Under the pieces are notes generated by a model that searched no databases, was not told where the DNA came from, and was given only the letters and a program-made list of their open reading frames with translations. The position numbers and the translations under genes are program-made. Positions 1 to 6,614 of a DNA stretch of 64,000 nucleotides are shown in pieces. Source of the DNA: JAAZKA01 sp034926225. Its GTDB lineage: Bacteria; Bacillota; Clostridia; Oscillospirales; QAMX01. How positions within the stretch are numbered: position 1 is the first letter of the stretch; each line of letters starts with the position of its first letter. The DNA lies in NCBI GenBank assembly GCA_034926225.1, contig JAYFRF010000017.1:28684-92683 (forward strand). The letters run 5' to 3'.

Positions 1-326
1 TTGACTGCCGACATGAGCTCTGGCAGCTGACTCTTTTCCAGCGGGATCTTCACGATCATTAACTCGCGTACGACGATTTTTTCAGAGTCCATGAGCTGGA
101 CCTTTTTAACGTCAAGCATTTTTTGCAGTTGCTTGACGATCTGGTCCTTCATGTGGTCGTCGCCCCAGGAGACGATCGTCATTCGAGACAGCGCCTTATT
201 TTCCGTCACGCCGACCGTTAGGCTGTCGATATTGAAGGCTCTGCGTGAAAACAGCGACGACACCCGCGTCAGGACGCCTGCTTGGTTTGAAACCAGAAGT
301 GAAACGATGAATTGATGCTTCTGCAT
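1..326 (-). CDS. ilvN: Acetolactate synthase small (regulatory) subunit, 3' end cut by window edge
   Basis: Regulatory subunit of acetohydroxyacid synthase, the first common enzyme of valine, leucine and isoleucine synthesis; its ACT domain binds the feedback inhibitor valine. The start codon at 326 gives a protein beginning MQKHQFIVSLLVSNQAGVL, a typical IlvN/IlvH ACT opening, followed by SRRAFNIDSLTVG and a conserved MTIV strand. A GGAGGTAG Shine-Dalgarno site lies 7-14 bases upstream. Only about 108 residues are present because the gene runs off the left edge. It follows ilvB by 16 bases on the same strand, so the two are cotranscribed and presumably share the leader region upstream of ilvB. 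Identification is firm; ilvH would be an equally valid symbol. Confidence 0.93.
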   Translation of the reverse strand, partial: MQKHQFIVSLLVSNQAGVLTRVSSLFSRRAFNIDSLTVGVTENKALSRMTIVSWGDDHMKDQIVKQLQKMLDVKKVQLMDSEKIVVRELMIVKIPLEKSQLPELMSAV

Positions 327-342
327 TTTTTTCTACCTCCCA

Positions 343-2004
343 TCATCTTAATATAATGTCATCCAGACTGCCGCCCGGCGGGATCATCGGCAGGACTCGC
401 TCGTCGCTGTCGATTTTGCAGTCGATCAGGACAGGGGTGTCGTATTTGAACGCCTTTTTCAGACAGTCTTCGTATTCCTCGCTCGTTTCCGCGCGCATAC
501 CGGTCGCGCCGAAAGCCTCCGCAAGCTTCACAAAATCCGTTTTCCGTTCAAGCGAGGTGTTGGAGTAGCGCCCGTCGAAAAATAGCGTTTGCCACTGCCG
601 AACCATACCGAGCACCTGGTTGTTGAGCAAGACGATAATAAGCGGAAGCTTGTTTGAAACGGCTGTCGCCAGCTCGTTAAGGTTCATATGGAAGCTGCCT
701 TCGCTCGTGAACAGCAATGTCCTTTTGCGGCCGTTTCCGATGCAGGCTCCGATCGCGGCGCCCATACCGAAGCCCATGGTGCCGAGTCCGCCGCTAGTGA
801 CGAAGGTTCGAGGCTTTTTAAACTGGTAATACTGCGAGGTCCACATTTGATGCTGGCCGACGTCGGTGACCACGACGTTGTCTGCCATTCTTTTACAGGC
901 TCCCTCGATGACCATTTGCGGATTGAGGCGATTTGGATCCATCTCAAGATTATTGTCGGGGTGCTCCTTGATGAATTGGATGTGCTTCATCCAATCAGGA
1001 TTTTTCTTTTGTTCGACGGCGGCATTTATCACCTTCAAAGCGCCCTTCAGATCACCGATGACATTCGCCGTAACGCCGATGTTTTTTCCGATCTCGGCAG
1101 GATCGATGTCGATCTGTATAATCTTTCGATTCCGCATAAACTCGGCCTTGTTGCCCGTGGCTCGGTCGGAAAAGCGTACGCCGACGGCAATAAGCAAGTC
1201 GCTTTCATACAACGCCTTGGTCGCGCCGTAGCGTCCGTGCATGCCGACCATGCCGAGAAAACGCGGATTTTTATAGGGCACCGCGGTCAGGCCCATGATG
1301 CTCAGCCCGACGGGAGCGTCTATTTTGTCGGCGAACGTGAGTAGTTCTTCGGAGGCGTTGGAGATCACGGCGCCGCCGCCGCAGTAGATATAGGGCCGCT
1401 TCGCGTTTTTGATAATCTCAGTGATCTGAGCGAGCTTTTCCCCGCCGATCATCGTCTCTGGCGTCTCGGTGTGAGGGGGTTTAGGCTCGTAGTTTGTAAG
1501 ACCGGTCTGTACATCCTTTGGTATGTCTATAAGGACGGGGCCGGGTCTGCCAGAGCAAGCGAGTGAAAAGGCCTCCCTAAATACGTCGGCCAGCCGATTT
1601 ATGTCTTTAACGAGGTAATTATACTTAGTAATCGGCATTGTCACACCGGCGATATCGACTTCCTGAAAACTGTCGCGTCCAAGCAAGGCCGTGGAAACAT
1701 TGCCGGTGATTGCGATGAGCGGTACGCTGTCCAGATATGCGTTCGCAATACCCGTGACGAGATTCGTCGCACCCGGGCCCGAAGTGGCTATTACAACGCC
1801 GGGTCTGCCGGTAACGCGTGCATAACCGTCCGCTGCGTGGCAGGCACCTTGTTCATGACAGGTGGTATAATGCGTGATTTTGTCGCTGTTCTTGTAGAGT
1901 TCATCATAAATATGAAGTACCGCGCCGCCGGGATAGCCGAATACGGTGTTGACATCCTGCTCGATAAGTGATTCAATGATGATCTGCGCGCCGGTCAATA
2001 ACAT
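343..2004 (-). CDS. ilvB: Acetolactate synthase, catalytic (large) subunit
   Basis: Thiamine-diphosphate enzyme that condenses pyruvate with pyruvate or 2-oxobutyrate in branched-chain amino acid synthesis. The 553-residue length fits the family. Visible landmarks are the N-terminal FGYPGGAVLHIYDEL segment, the catalytic glutamate in CHEQGACHAADGYAR (Glu51), the FAD-binding middle domain, and the C-terminal cofactor domain with GLGTMGFGMGAAIGA and NNQVLGMVRQWQ. The Mg/ThDP motif, usually GDGSF, reads TSEGSF (Glu435 in place of the metal-binding Asp), which is unusual. A GGAGG site precedes the ATG. The gene heads ilvBN and sits about 110 bases downstream of two tandem leader-peptide/terminator units, so its expression is probably set by attenuation. 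Confidence 0.95.
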   Translation of the reverse strand: MLLTGAQIIIESLIEQDVNTVFGYPGGAVLHIYDELYKNSDKITHYTTCHEQGACHAADGYARVTGRPGVVIATSGPGATNLVTGIANAYLDSVPLIAITGNVSTALLGRDSFQEVDIAGVTMPITKYNYLVKDINRLADVFREAFSLACSGRPGPVLIDIPKDVQTGLTNYEPKPPHTETPETMIGGEKLAQITEIIKNAKRPYIYCGGGAVISNASEELLTFADKIDAPVGLSIMGLTAVPYKNPRFLGMVGMHGRYGATKALYESDLLIAVGVRFSDRATGNKAEFMRNRKIIQIDIDPAEIGKNIGVTANVIGDLKGALKVINAAVEQKKNPDWMKHIQFIKEHPDNNLEMDPNRLNPQMVIEGACKRMADNVVVTDVGQHQMWTSQYYQFKKPRTFVTSGGLGTMGFGMGAAIGACIGNGRKRTLLFTSEGSFHMNLNELATAVSNKLPLIIVLLNNQVLGMVRQWQTLFFDGRYSNTSLERKTDFVKLAEAFGATGMRAETSEEYEDCLKKAFKYDTPVLIDCKIDSDERVLPMIPPGGSLDDIILR

Positions 2005-2053
2005 TTTGTCTGTCCTCCTCCGGAAGTTTTTGATTTTATCGGGCGATGAAAAT

Positions 2054-2095
2054 ATAAATAAAAGCCCCGCAGTGTTTGTTCACTGCAGGGCTTCG
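2054..2095 (-). terminator. Rho-independent terminator / attenuator of the ilvB-proximal leader copy
   Basis: On the minus strand the arms AGCCCTGCAGTG and CACTGCGGGGCT pair over 12 positions, with one G-U, around a six-base loop, followed by TTTTATTTATATTTT. It begins 17 bases after the stop codon of the second leader peptide and lies about 50 bases upstream of ilvB. Confidence 0.8.
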
Positions 2096-2112
2096 TTTTA
2101 CTCCGAAGCAGA

Positions 2113-2226
2113 TTATACCACGTTTGGTACTACAGCGAATCCATTATTAACATGACTAATAACCCGGACTATAATAATAAGCCCGAGTACCAGAATGCTA
2201 ATTACGGAAGCGTACATAGTGAACAT
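2113..2226 (-). CDS. Putative ilv leader peptide, ilvB-proximal copy (37 aa)
   Basis: A 37-codon frame starting MFTMYASVISIL and ending FAVVPNVV; 18 of 37 residues are Ile, Leu or Val, including a run LGLIIIV. AGGAGA lies about 9 bases before the ATG. The frame stops 17 bases before a terminator hairpin and lies directly upstream of ilvBN, which is the layout of ilv leader peptides whose slow translation during branched-chain amino acid starvation prevents termination. Relative to the other copy there are five amino-acid changes, mostly Val/Ala swaps. The alternative is a small single-span membrane protein or a type I toxin-like peptide, since the central segment is strongly hydrophobic; the position makes a leader role more likely. 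Confidence 0.68.
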   Translation of the reverse strand: MFTMYASVISILVLGLIIIVRVISHVNNGFAVVPNVV

Positions 2227-2286
2227 TGTTCGTAATCTCCTTGCCTGCTTTATATCTGGATCAATTCAACACGCCGAAAACAAATA

Positions 2287-2330
2287 GAAAAAAACGAAGC
2301 CCTGCAGTGTTTGTTCACTGCAGGGCTTCG
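2287..2330 (-). terminator. Rho-independent terminator / attenuator of the promoter-proximal leader copy
   Basis: A perfect 15-bp stem (CGAAGCCCTGCAGTG with CACTGCAGGGCTTCG, six-base loop) followed by seven T on the minus strand. Just upstream, GCTTCG (2344-2339) can pair instead with the first six bases of the 5' arm, CGAAGC (2330-2325), giving a candidate antiterminator. A ribosome halted on the leader stop codon would cover that segment. Confidence 0.88.
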
Positions 2331-2347
2331 TTTTACTCCGAAGCAGA

Positions 2348-2461
2348 TTATACCGCGTATGGTACTACAGCGAATCCATTATTAACATGATTAATAACCC
2401 GGGCAATAATAATAAGCCCGAGTACCAAAATGCTAATTACGGAAACGTACATAGTGAACAT
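2348..2461 (-). CDS. Putative ilv leader peptide, promoter-proximal copy (37 aa)
   Basis: A 37-codon frame starting MFTMYVSVISIL and ending FAVVPYAV, with 17 Ile/Leu/Val residues and the run LGLIII. A Shine-Dalgarno AGGAGA precedes the ATG and a good promoter (TTGACA-17-TAAAAT) lies 37 bases upstream. The stop codon is followed after 17 bases by a strong terminator, and an antiterminator pairing is possible. The peptide is 85 percent or more identical to its tandem partner. A leader-peptide function is inferred from composition and position; a small membrane peptide is the main alternative. Confidence 0.7.
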   Translation of the reverse strand: MFTMYVSVISILVLGLIIIARVINHVNNGFAVVPYAV

Positions 2462-2497
2462 TGCTTATAATCTCCTGCCAGTTTATTTGTTGAAATA

Positions 2498-2526
2498 ATT
2501 TTAACTTACTGAAAAACATTTGTCAA
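2498..2526 (-). promoter_or_regulatory. Sigma-A-type promoter of the ilv leader-ilvBN operon
   Basis: On the minus strand TTGACA (2526-2521), a 17-base spacer and TAAAAT (2503-2498). Transcription would begin near 2491, about 30 bases before the first leader peptide. Confidence 0.8.
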
Positions 2527-3014
2527 TAAGTTTTTACTACAGTATATGCAAAAAATGTCCATTTGATTTCGTGTGATTATACAAAAACCGGCAGGTGGTG
2601 CAACTGCGTGCGTGCCCGTTTGGCTGAGCATGGCCACGACCGCGCCATTTTACGACCATTTGCAAGCTAAAGGAAGCCGCCATGAGCTTTTTTAAGGATA
2701 ATAATTCAACGATTGCTTTAATCCCCGATACTGAAGTTAACGAGGTAAATTGTTTAAAATTGTAGAAATATGCGTGAAAATTGGGGCAGGACTTAATATG
2801 TATTAAATCTGAGAGGGGCTTTAAGAAGTAAATGCACGGATGATTAGCCTCTTTTCTTTGGGTTGCTGATCGTATGTCATATATCGCACTTATGCAAATG
2901 TTTTCAATTTGTTTGCTTTCCATTAGCTACTTATTCATGTGGCTATTGTAAAATAGCGATATGTAATTGATGCTTTCAAGAATTACACTAGAAAAAGGCG
3001 GAGGTATGACCGAT
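2527..3014. other. Intergenic stretch, A+T-rich, no supported gene
   Basis: About 490 bases between the ilv promoter and the cotH-type gene. Open frames exist on both strands, for example 2923-2537 on the minus strand, but none has a convincing ribosome site or a recognisable protein. Short fragments such as MATTAPFYDHLQAKG from 2630 suggest decayed sequence. It presumably holds the promoter of the downstream lipoprotein gene, but I see no clear -35/-10 pair. Confidence 0.5.
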
Positions 3015-4970
3015 ATGCGAAAAAGGTTCCTATCTATTTTTTTAGCTTTCACAGTGATGTTTGGTTTGGTCGGTTGCGCGGTGAGCTCAAGCGATGGGGA
3101 AACGTCCACAGCCGATGCCGATTATTCCACCGAAATTTTCGGAAAAAACGTAATAACCATAAATATAACCACTAAAGAGGAAGACTGGGACTATCTGATA
3201 GAGAATGCTACCTCCAAACCTTATATCAACGCAGATGTGGAAATTGATGGCGTTACCTTTACGGATGTTGGCATTAAAACTAAAGGCAACACTACGCTAA
3301 CTCAGGTTGCTAATTCGGACAGCGACCGCTACAGCTTGAAAATCAACTTTGACAAATATGTGGACGGGCAAGATTGCTACGGCCTCGATTCCCTTGTTTT
3401 GAACAATCTTTACAGTGATAACTCATATCTCAAAGAATACATGTCTTATACGCTGATGGGTTACATGGATATTCCATCCTCGCTGTACACTTTTGCGGAC
3501 ATCTACGTCAATGGCGACCACTACGGGTTTTTCATTGCTCTTGAAGACGTGGACGATAGCTTCCTTGCGCGTATTTATGGCGAGGATTACACAGGGGAAG
3601 CCTACAAGCCCGAAAGCATGGAAATGGAAGACATCGGCGGCGGTATGGGTGTTGGAGATATCGCCGGAGGTGGAAACTTCGGTAATATGAACTTTGATAT
3701 CACAAGCCTGTTTACGCTGACCGATTCTGCCGGAAACGAAATTGAATGGACTACGGTGCTGCCGGAGGGATTCGATTCGACCGCTATTACCGTCGTAACT
3801 TATGCGAATGGAAGCACCTCAGATTTTAATGTTTGGAATTTAATGTCTGCCGATTTGTCTAACATTACCGCTTTGACGGATAAAAACAGCTTGACCGTCG
3901 AGCTCAGTGCGTATACGCTCAGCATGTCAGAAGACATACCGCAGCTAAGCGGAGGTATGCAGGCCCCCGGTGGTCAGGAAAACGGTGTTTTGCAGAGCGA
4001 TGACAGAAGTAAGACTCCGCAGATGCCGGATAGAGATAATACCGCGAATGAAGCCGAGCAGAGCGAGAATGCCAGCGGCGGTATGCAAAACCTCGGTAAG
4101 GGCGGAAACGGAATGGACGGCGGCTCTTTGGGCGTTGATCTTGTGTATACCGATGATGAATTATCGAGCTACTCCAATATCTTTGACAATGCGATTACCG
4201 ATGTAGACGAGGAGGATGAAGCGCGTCTTATTGAGACGTTAAAAGCGATCAGTGAAGGCGAGAATCTCGAAAACTATATCGACGTTGATGAAGTTCTGCG
4301 CTATACGGCGGTCAACGTATTTCTTGTCAATCTGGACAGCTATTTATCCAACATGGGCCATAACTACTGCCTTTATGAAGACAATGGGCAGCTGTCGATG
4401 ATTCCGTGGGACTACAACCTTTCCTTTGGTACCTACAACTCGTACAATGTGTCAGATGCCATTAATTATGGCATCGACACTATTTTCAGTGGAGTCAGTG
4501 CTGAGGATCGCCCGATCATTGGTCTTCTGCTGGAAAATGAAGAATATCTGGAGCGCTATCACGAATATCTGTCGGAGTTGGTCGAATACGTTACCTCGGG
4601 GCAGTTTGAAGAAAAAGTCGATACGATCAGATCGATCATTGACAGCTATGTCCAGAACGACACCACTGCCTTTGAGGGCTACGACGCATTCAAAACCGGA
4701 GTTGTGGCATTGAAGCTCTTTGCTTCCCTGAGGGCGGAAAGTGTCTCAGGTCAGCTTGACGGCAGCATTCCTTCCATTGAAGAAGAACAGGTCGGCAGCG
4801 ACGCGTTGATAGATGTTTCTGCACTTAACCTCTACGATCTAGGCACAATGGGAGGAGGAATTCGCCAGGACGGAAATGGGGACTTCGGATGGAGCGGCGG
4901 CATGCCGCCACTTGTGGATCAGGATACAGAGCCGTCCGGCGAAAGCACTGCTGACGCTCCCGTCGATTGA
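3015..4970 (+). CDS. CotH-family spore-coat-type protein kinase, secreted lipoprotein
   Basis: 651 residues. The ATG at 3015 is preferred over 3006 or 2967 because GGAGG lies 10 bases upstream and because it yields a clean lipoprotein signal, MRKRFLSIFLAFTVMFGLVGC, with lipobox LVGC. CotH-type features follow: a beta-rich entry (ITINITTKEEDWDYLI), KTKGNTTL, the kinase-like core with YGFFIALEDVDDSFL, and IPWDYNLSFG near the end of the domain. The 230-residue middle insert is Gly/Met/Asn-rich and of low complexity. CotH proteins phosphorylate coat or surface proteins; in non-Bacillus hosts such lipoproteins are of unknown substrate. The base composition is A+T-richer than flanking genes and the 3' end abuts an integrase remnant, suggesting acquisition by transfer. 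Confidence 0.85.
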   Translation: MRKRFLSIFLAFTVMFGLVGCAVSSSDGETSTADADYSTEIFGKNVITINITTKEEDWDYLIENATSKPYINADVEIDGVTFTDVGIKTKGNTTLTQVANSDSDRYSLKINFDKYVDGQDCYGLDSLVLNNLYSDNSYLKEYMSYTLMGYMDIPSSLYTFADIYVNGDHYGFFIALEDVDDSFLARIYGEDYTGEAYKPESMEMEDIGGGMGVGDIAGGGNFGNMNFDITSLFTLTDSAGNEIEWTTVLPEGFDSTAITVVTYANGSTSDFNVWNLMSADLSNITALTDKNSLTVELSAYTLSMSEDIPQLSGGMQAPGGQENGVLQSDDRSKTPQMPDRDNTANEAEQSENASGGMQNLGKGGNGMDGGSLGVDLVYTDDELSSYSNIFDNAITDVDEEDEARLIETLKAISEGENLENYIDVDEVLRYTAVNVFLVNLDSYLSNMGHNYCLYEDNGQLSMIPWDYNLSFGTYNSYNVSDAINYGIDTIFSGVSAEDRPIIGLLLENEEYLERYHEYLSELVEYVTSGQFEEKVDTIRSIIDSYVQNDTTAFEGYDAFKTGVVALKLFASLRAESVSGQLDGSIPSIEEEQVGSDALIDVSALNLYDLGTMGGGIRQDGNGDFGWSGGMPPLVDQDTEPSGESTADAPVD

Positions 4971-4971
4971 C

Positions 4972-5118
4972 AGTATTGCCATCAGTAAGCGCCTTGGCCA
5001 TGCGAAGGTAAGCACCACCACAGACATATATTCTCACATTATCAAGCAAGCCGATGAGGTAGCCCCTGACTGTATTGCGAATACCATCCTTCGAAAAAAG
5101 GTGAGGGAAGCCCAGTAG
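4972..5118 (+). pseudogene. 3' remnant of a tyrosine-recombinase (phage-type) integrase
   Basis: The frame ending at 5118 carries the C-terminal box of a phage-type integrase: ISKRLGHAKVSTTTDIYSH, with the nucleophilic tyrosine in IYSH and the last active-site histidine in GHA, followed by a usual tail ending KKVREAQ. The preceding Arg-Lys-HxxR part is missing; upstream the frame runs into the 3' end of the cotH-type gene. It lies about 145 bases from two tRNA genes, a normal integration site, so it marks a lost mobile element. Confidence 0.8.
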
Positions 5119-5213
5119 AAACATGCGTTTTTAAGGGGTCGTGCGCTAAATATGCGCTAAATGGTTGTATATACCCCATGCCCGCTCTGCCGCGAAACAC
5201 AAGAAAAGTAATA

Positions 5214-5259
5214 AAATACCCGTCAAACGAAGCATTAAAGCTACATTTGACGGGTATTT
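5214..5259 (-). terminator. Terminator of the tRNA pair
   Basis: Perfect 14-bp arms AAATACCCGTCAAA / TTTGACGGGTATTT around an 18-base loop, just past the CCA end of tRNA-fMet, followed on the minus strand by TATTACTTTTC. Confidence 0.75.
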
Positions 5260-5262
5260 GTT

Positions 5263-5338
<76 letters not shown>

Positions 5339-5347
5339 ATATAAAAT

Positions 5348-5436
5348 TGGTGCCGGAGACCGGGTTCGAACCGGTACGGAGGTCGCCCCCCACGGGATTT
5401 TAAGTCCCGGGCGTCTGCCAGTTTCGCCACTCCGGC
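5348..5436 (-). tRNA. tRNA-Leu (TAA)
   Basis: 89 bases with encoded CCA, a GCCGGAG acceptor stem, anticodon TAA in the loop CTTAAAA, the long variable arm of a class II tRNA (TGGGGGGCGACCTCC) and T arm ACCGGTTCGAACCCGGT. It is the first gene of the minus-strand pair, 9 bases before tRNA-fMet. Confidence 0.95.
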
Positions 5437-5473
5437 GAGTTACCGTCGAAACCGTTTTCCCGACTGCCTATTT

Positions 5474-5502
5474 AGTATAACACGGCATCGACGGTTTGTC
5501 AA
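5474..5502 (-). promoter_or_regulatory. Promoter of the tRNA-Leu/tRNA-fMet operon
   Basis: Minus-strand TTGACA (5502-5497), a 17-base spacer and TATACT (5479-5474), near consensus and 38 bases upstream of the tRNA-Leu 5' end. Confidence 0.88.
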
Positions 5503-5532
5503 GAGGAAGTATTGAAAATATTTCATGGCCGA

Positions 5533-5739
5533 TCAGGTGTCGCGGCGGTACTCAAGAATGTCGCCTGGCTGGCAGTCGAGCACATCGCAGAGGCGCGCCA
5601 AAGTATCCAGACGTACGGCGCGCGCCCGTCCGTTTTTCAGGATGGAGAGGTTGGCCATGGTGATGCCGACACGGGAGGACAGCTCGGTCAGGCTGATTTT
5701 ACGGCGCGCCATCATGACGTCGAGGTTGATGATGATCAT
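5533..5739 (-). CDS. Small XRE/Cro-type helix-turn-helix regulator (YozG-like)
   Basis: 68 residues from the ATG at 5739 (MIIINLDVMMARRKISL). Nearly the whole protein is one helix-turn-helix: LTELSSRVGITMANLSILKN, followed by the usual LDTLARLCDVLDCQPGDIL tail. This is the compact regulator that commonly accompanies DUF2975 membrane proteins. It starts 16 bases after that gene and is cotranscribed with it. The target is not visible; it may act on the divergent promoter region at 6245-6326. Confidence 0.88.
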   Translation of the reverse strand: MIIINLDVMMARRKISLTELSSRVGITMANLSILKNGRARAVRLDTLARLCDVLDCQPGDILEYRRDT

Positions 5740-5755
5740 ATATATTACCCCGCTT

Positions 5756-6208
5756 TCAGATGGTGAGGTCGTTTTCTTCCTCAATGACACGCGCACGGTC
5801 GACGAGGTTTGCGAGGGCCAGCGAGGCGACACCGATGCAGAAGCCCATGACGATTACGCAGAAGACGAGGGGGAGAAGACGCGTACCGATGACGGCTCTA
5901 AAGAGGAGAATCCCCGCAAGCACGGTTACGGCGGCGGTATCGGTAAAGGCGAGGATGCCGATAACCTTCATCGCACGGACGTTTTCCCTGCAAAAGGAAT
6001 GGTCGCGTGCGATGTTGCCCACCACACGCCAGAAAATGACAAGGGCGGTGTAGCAGGGGATGGCGAGGATAGGCAGAGCATAGCGATAGGTATTCGTGTC
6101 ACCATAGTCGAAGAAGCCGCCGAGGGAGAGCGCGAGGACGCCCGCTCCCATGAGGGCGATAAGGATGACCGCGATACGCAGCCAGATGGCGAGGGAAGGA
6201 TGCTTCAT
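5756..6208 (-). CDS. DUF2975 family four-helix membrane protein
   Basis: 150 residues with four hydrophobic segments: LRIAVILIALMGAGVLALSLGG (about 10-30), the segment around PILAIPCYTALVIFW (45-62), IGILAFTDTAAVTVLAGILLF (82-102) and LVFCVIVMGFCIGVASLALANL (113-134). The loop CRENVRAMKVIG between segments 2 and 3 is typical of DUF2975. GGAGGTG lies just before the ATG. The biochemical role of the family is unknown; pairing with a YozG-like HTH gene suggests a membrane sensor or modulator of that regulator. It is transcribed away from the AbrB-ABC operon. Confidence 0.82.
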   Translation of the reverse strand: MKHPSLAIWLRIAVILIALMGAGVLALSLGGFFDYGDTNTYRYALPILAIPCYTALVIFWRVVGNIARDHSFCRENVRAMKVIGILAFTDTAAVTVLAGILLFRAVIGTRLLPLVFCVIVMGFCIGVASLALANLVDRARVIEEENDLTI

Positions 6209-6244
6209 GGGTAAAACACCTCCGCAGCTTGAGTGAATAGGGAT

Positions 6245-6326
6245 ATGGTAGCATAAAAAATAAGAAAAGTCAACTGTGAGGACTTGACAAGAAAAGTAGG
6301 AAAGTATATACTAAGTAAGAAAAGTA
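6245..6326. promoter_or_regulatory. Back-to-back promoters with three AAGAAAAGT repeats
   Basis: Plus strand: TTGACA (6284-6289), 17 bases, TATACT (6307-6312), driving the AbrB-ABC operon. Minus strand: TTGACT (6273-6268), 17 bases, TACCAT (6250-6245), driving the DUF2975-HTH pair. The element AAGAAAAGT occurs at 6262, 6289 and 6317, spaced 27-28 bases, overlapping both -35 elements and the start region. This looks like an operator array for the AbrB-type or HTH regulator encoded on either side. Confidence 0.72.
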
Positions 6327-6356
6327 TGAATTAACTTACAAAGGAGGAAAGCCGAC

Positions 6357-6614
6357 ATGAAACATGTACCGCCGAAGGGCAAGCATCTGTTTGGCACCGT
6401 GAGGGTCGGGGAAAAGGGGCAGATCGTAATTCCAAAGAAAGCAAGGGATATCTTTGGAATCAAGCCGGGTGATGAGCTGATGGTGCTGGGCGACGAGGAG
6501 CAGGGGCTGGCGCTCTTGAAGAATGAGAAGTTTTTGCATTTCGTTGCAGAGATTATGAAACGGCAGGAGATGCCGGACGGATGGACGGAGGAGGAGACGA
6601 ATGACAGCGATTAA
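6357..6614 (+). CDS. AbrB/MazE/SpoVT-fold DNA-binding protein
   Basis: 85 residues. Residues 13-50 form a swapped-hairpin AbrB domain: GTVRVGEKGQIVIPKKARDIF followed by GIKPGDELMVLGDE. The C-terminus (FLHFVAEIMKRQ) is a short helix. AAAGGAGG lies 9 bases before the ATG. The gene opens an operon with an ABC ATPase whose start codon lies inside its 3' end (14-base overlap), so translation is coupled. Likely role: autoregulated repressor of the transporter operon, acting at the AAGAAAAGT repeats upstream; this is inferred from position. Confidence 0.87.
   Translation: MKHVPPKGKHLFGTVRVGEKGQIVIPKKARDIFGIKPGDELMVLGDEEQGLALLKNEKFLHFVAEIMKRQEMPDGWTEEETNDSD

Larger units (their letters stand above)
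2054..2476 (-). repeat. Tandem duplication of the ilv leader unit (two copies, period 235 bp)
   Basis: Two near-identical units lie head to tail on the minus strand. Each has a Shine-Dalgarno AGGAGA, a 37-codon open frame, a conserved 16-base spacer and a GC-rich hairpin. Start codons at 2461 and 2226 and stop codons at 2348 and 2113 are both exactly 235 bases apart. About eight base differences fall within the 114-base frames. The copy nearer ilvB has lost the long T tract after its hairpin. The arrangement places two potential attenuators in series between one promoter and ilvB. Confidence 0.9.

Noticed and set aside
688..1344. Long plus-strand frame opposite ilvB
   Set aside because: It is the antisense shadow of the strongly biased ilvB codons; no start signal and no known protein.
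2005..2500. T-box or riboswitch upstream of ilvB
   Set aside because: No T-box consensus or known specifier domain is visible; the leader-peptide arrangement explains the terminators better.
2537..2923. 128-codon minus-strand open frame upstream of the ilv promoter
   Set aside because: No ribosome site, unusual composition, no recognisable family, and it would end beside the ilv promoter; read as chance.
5525..6214. 229-codon plus-strand frame rich in Asp/Glu/Gly
   Set aside because: Antisense to the DUF2975 and HTH genes, both of which have clear family matches.
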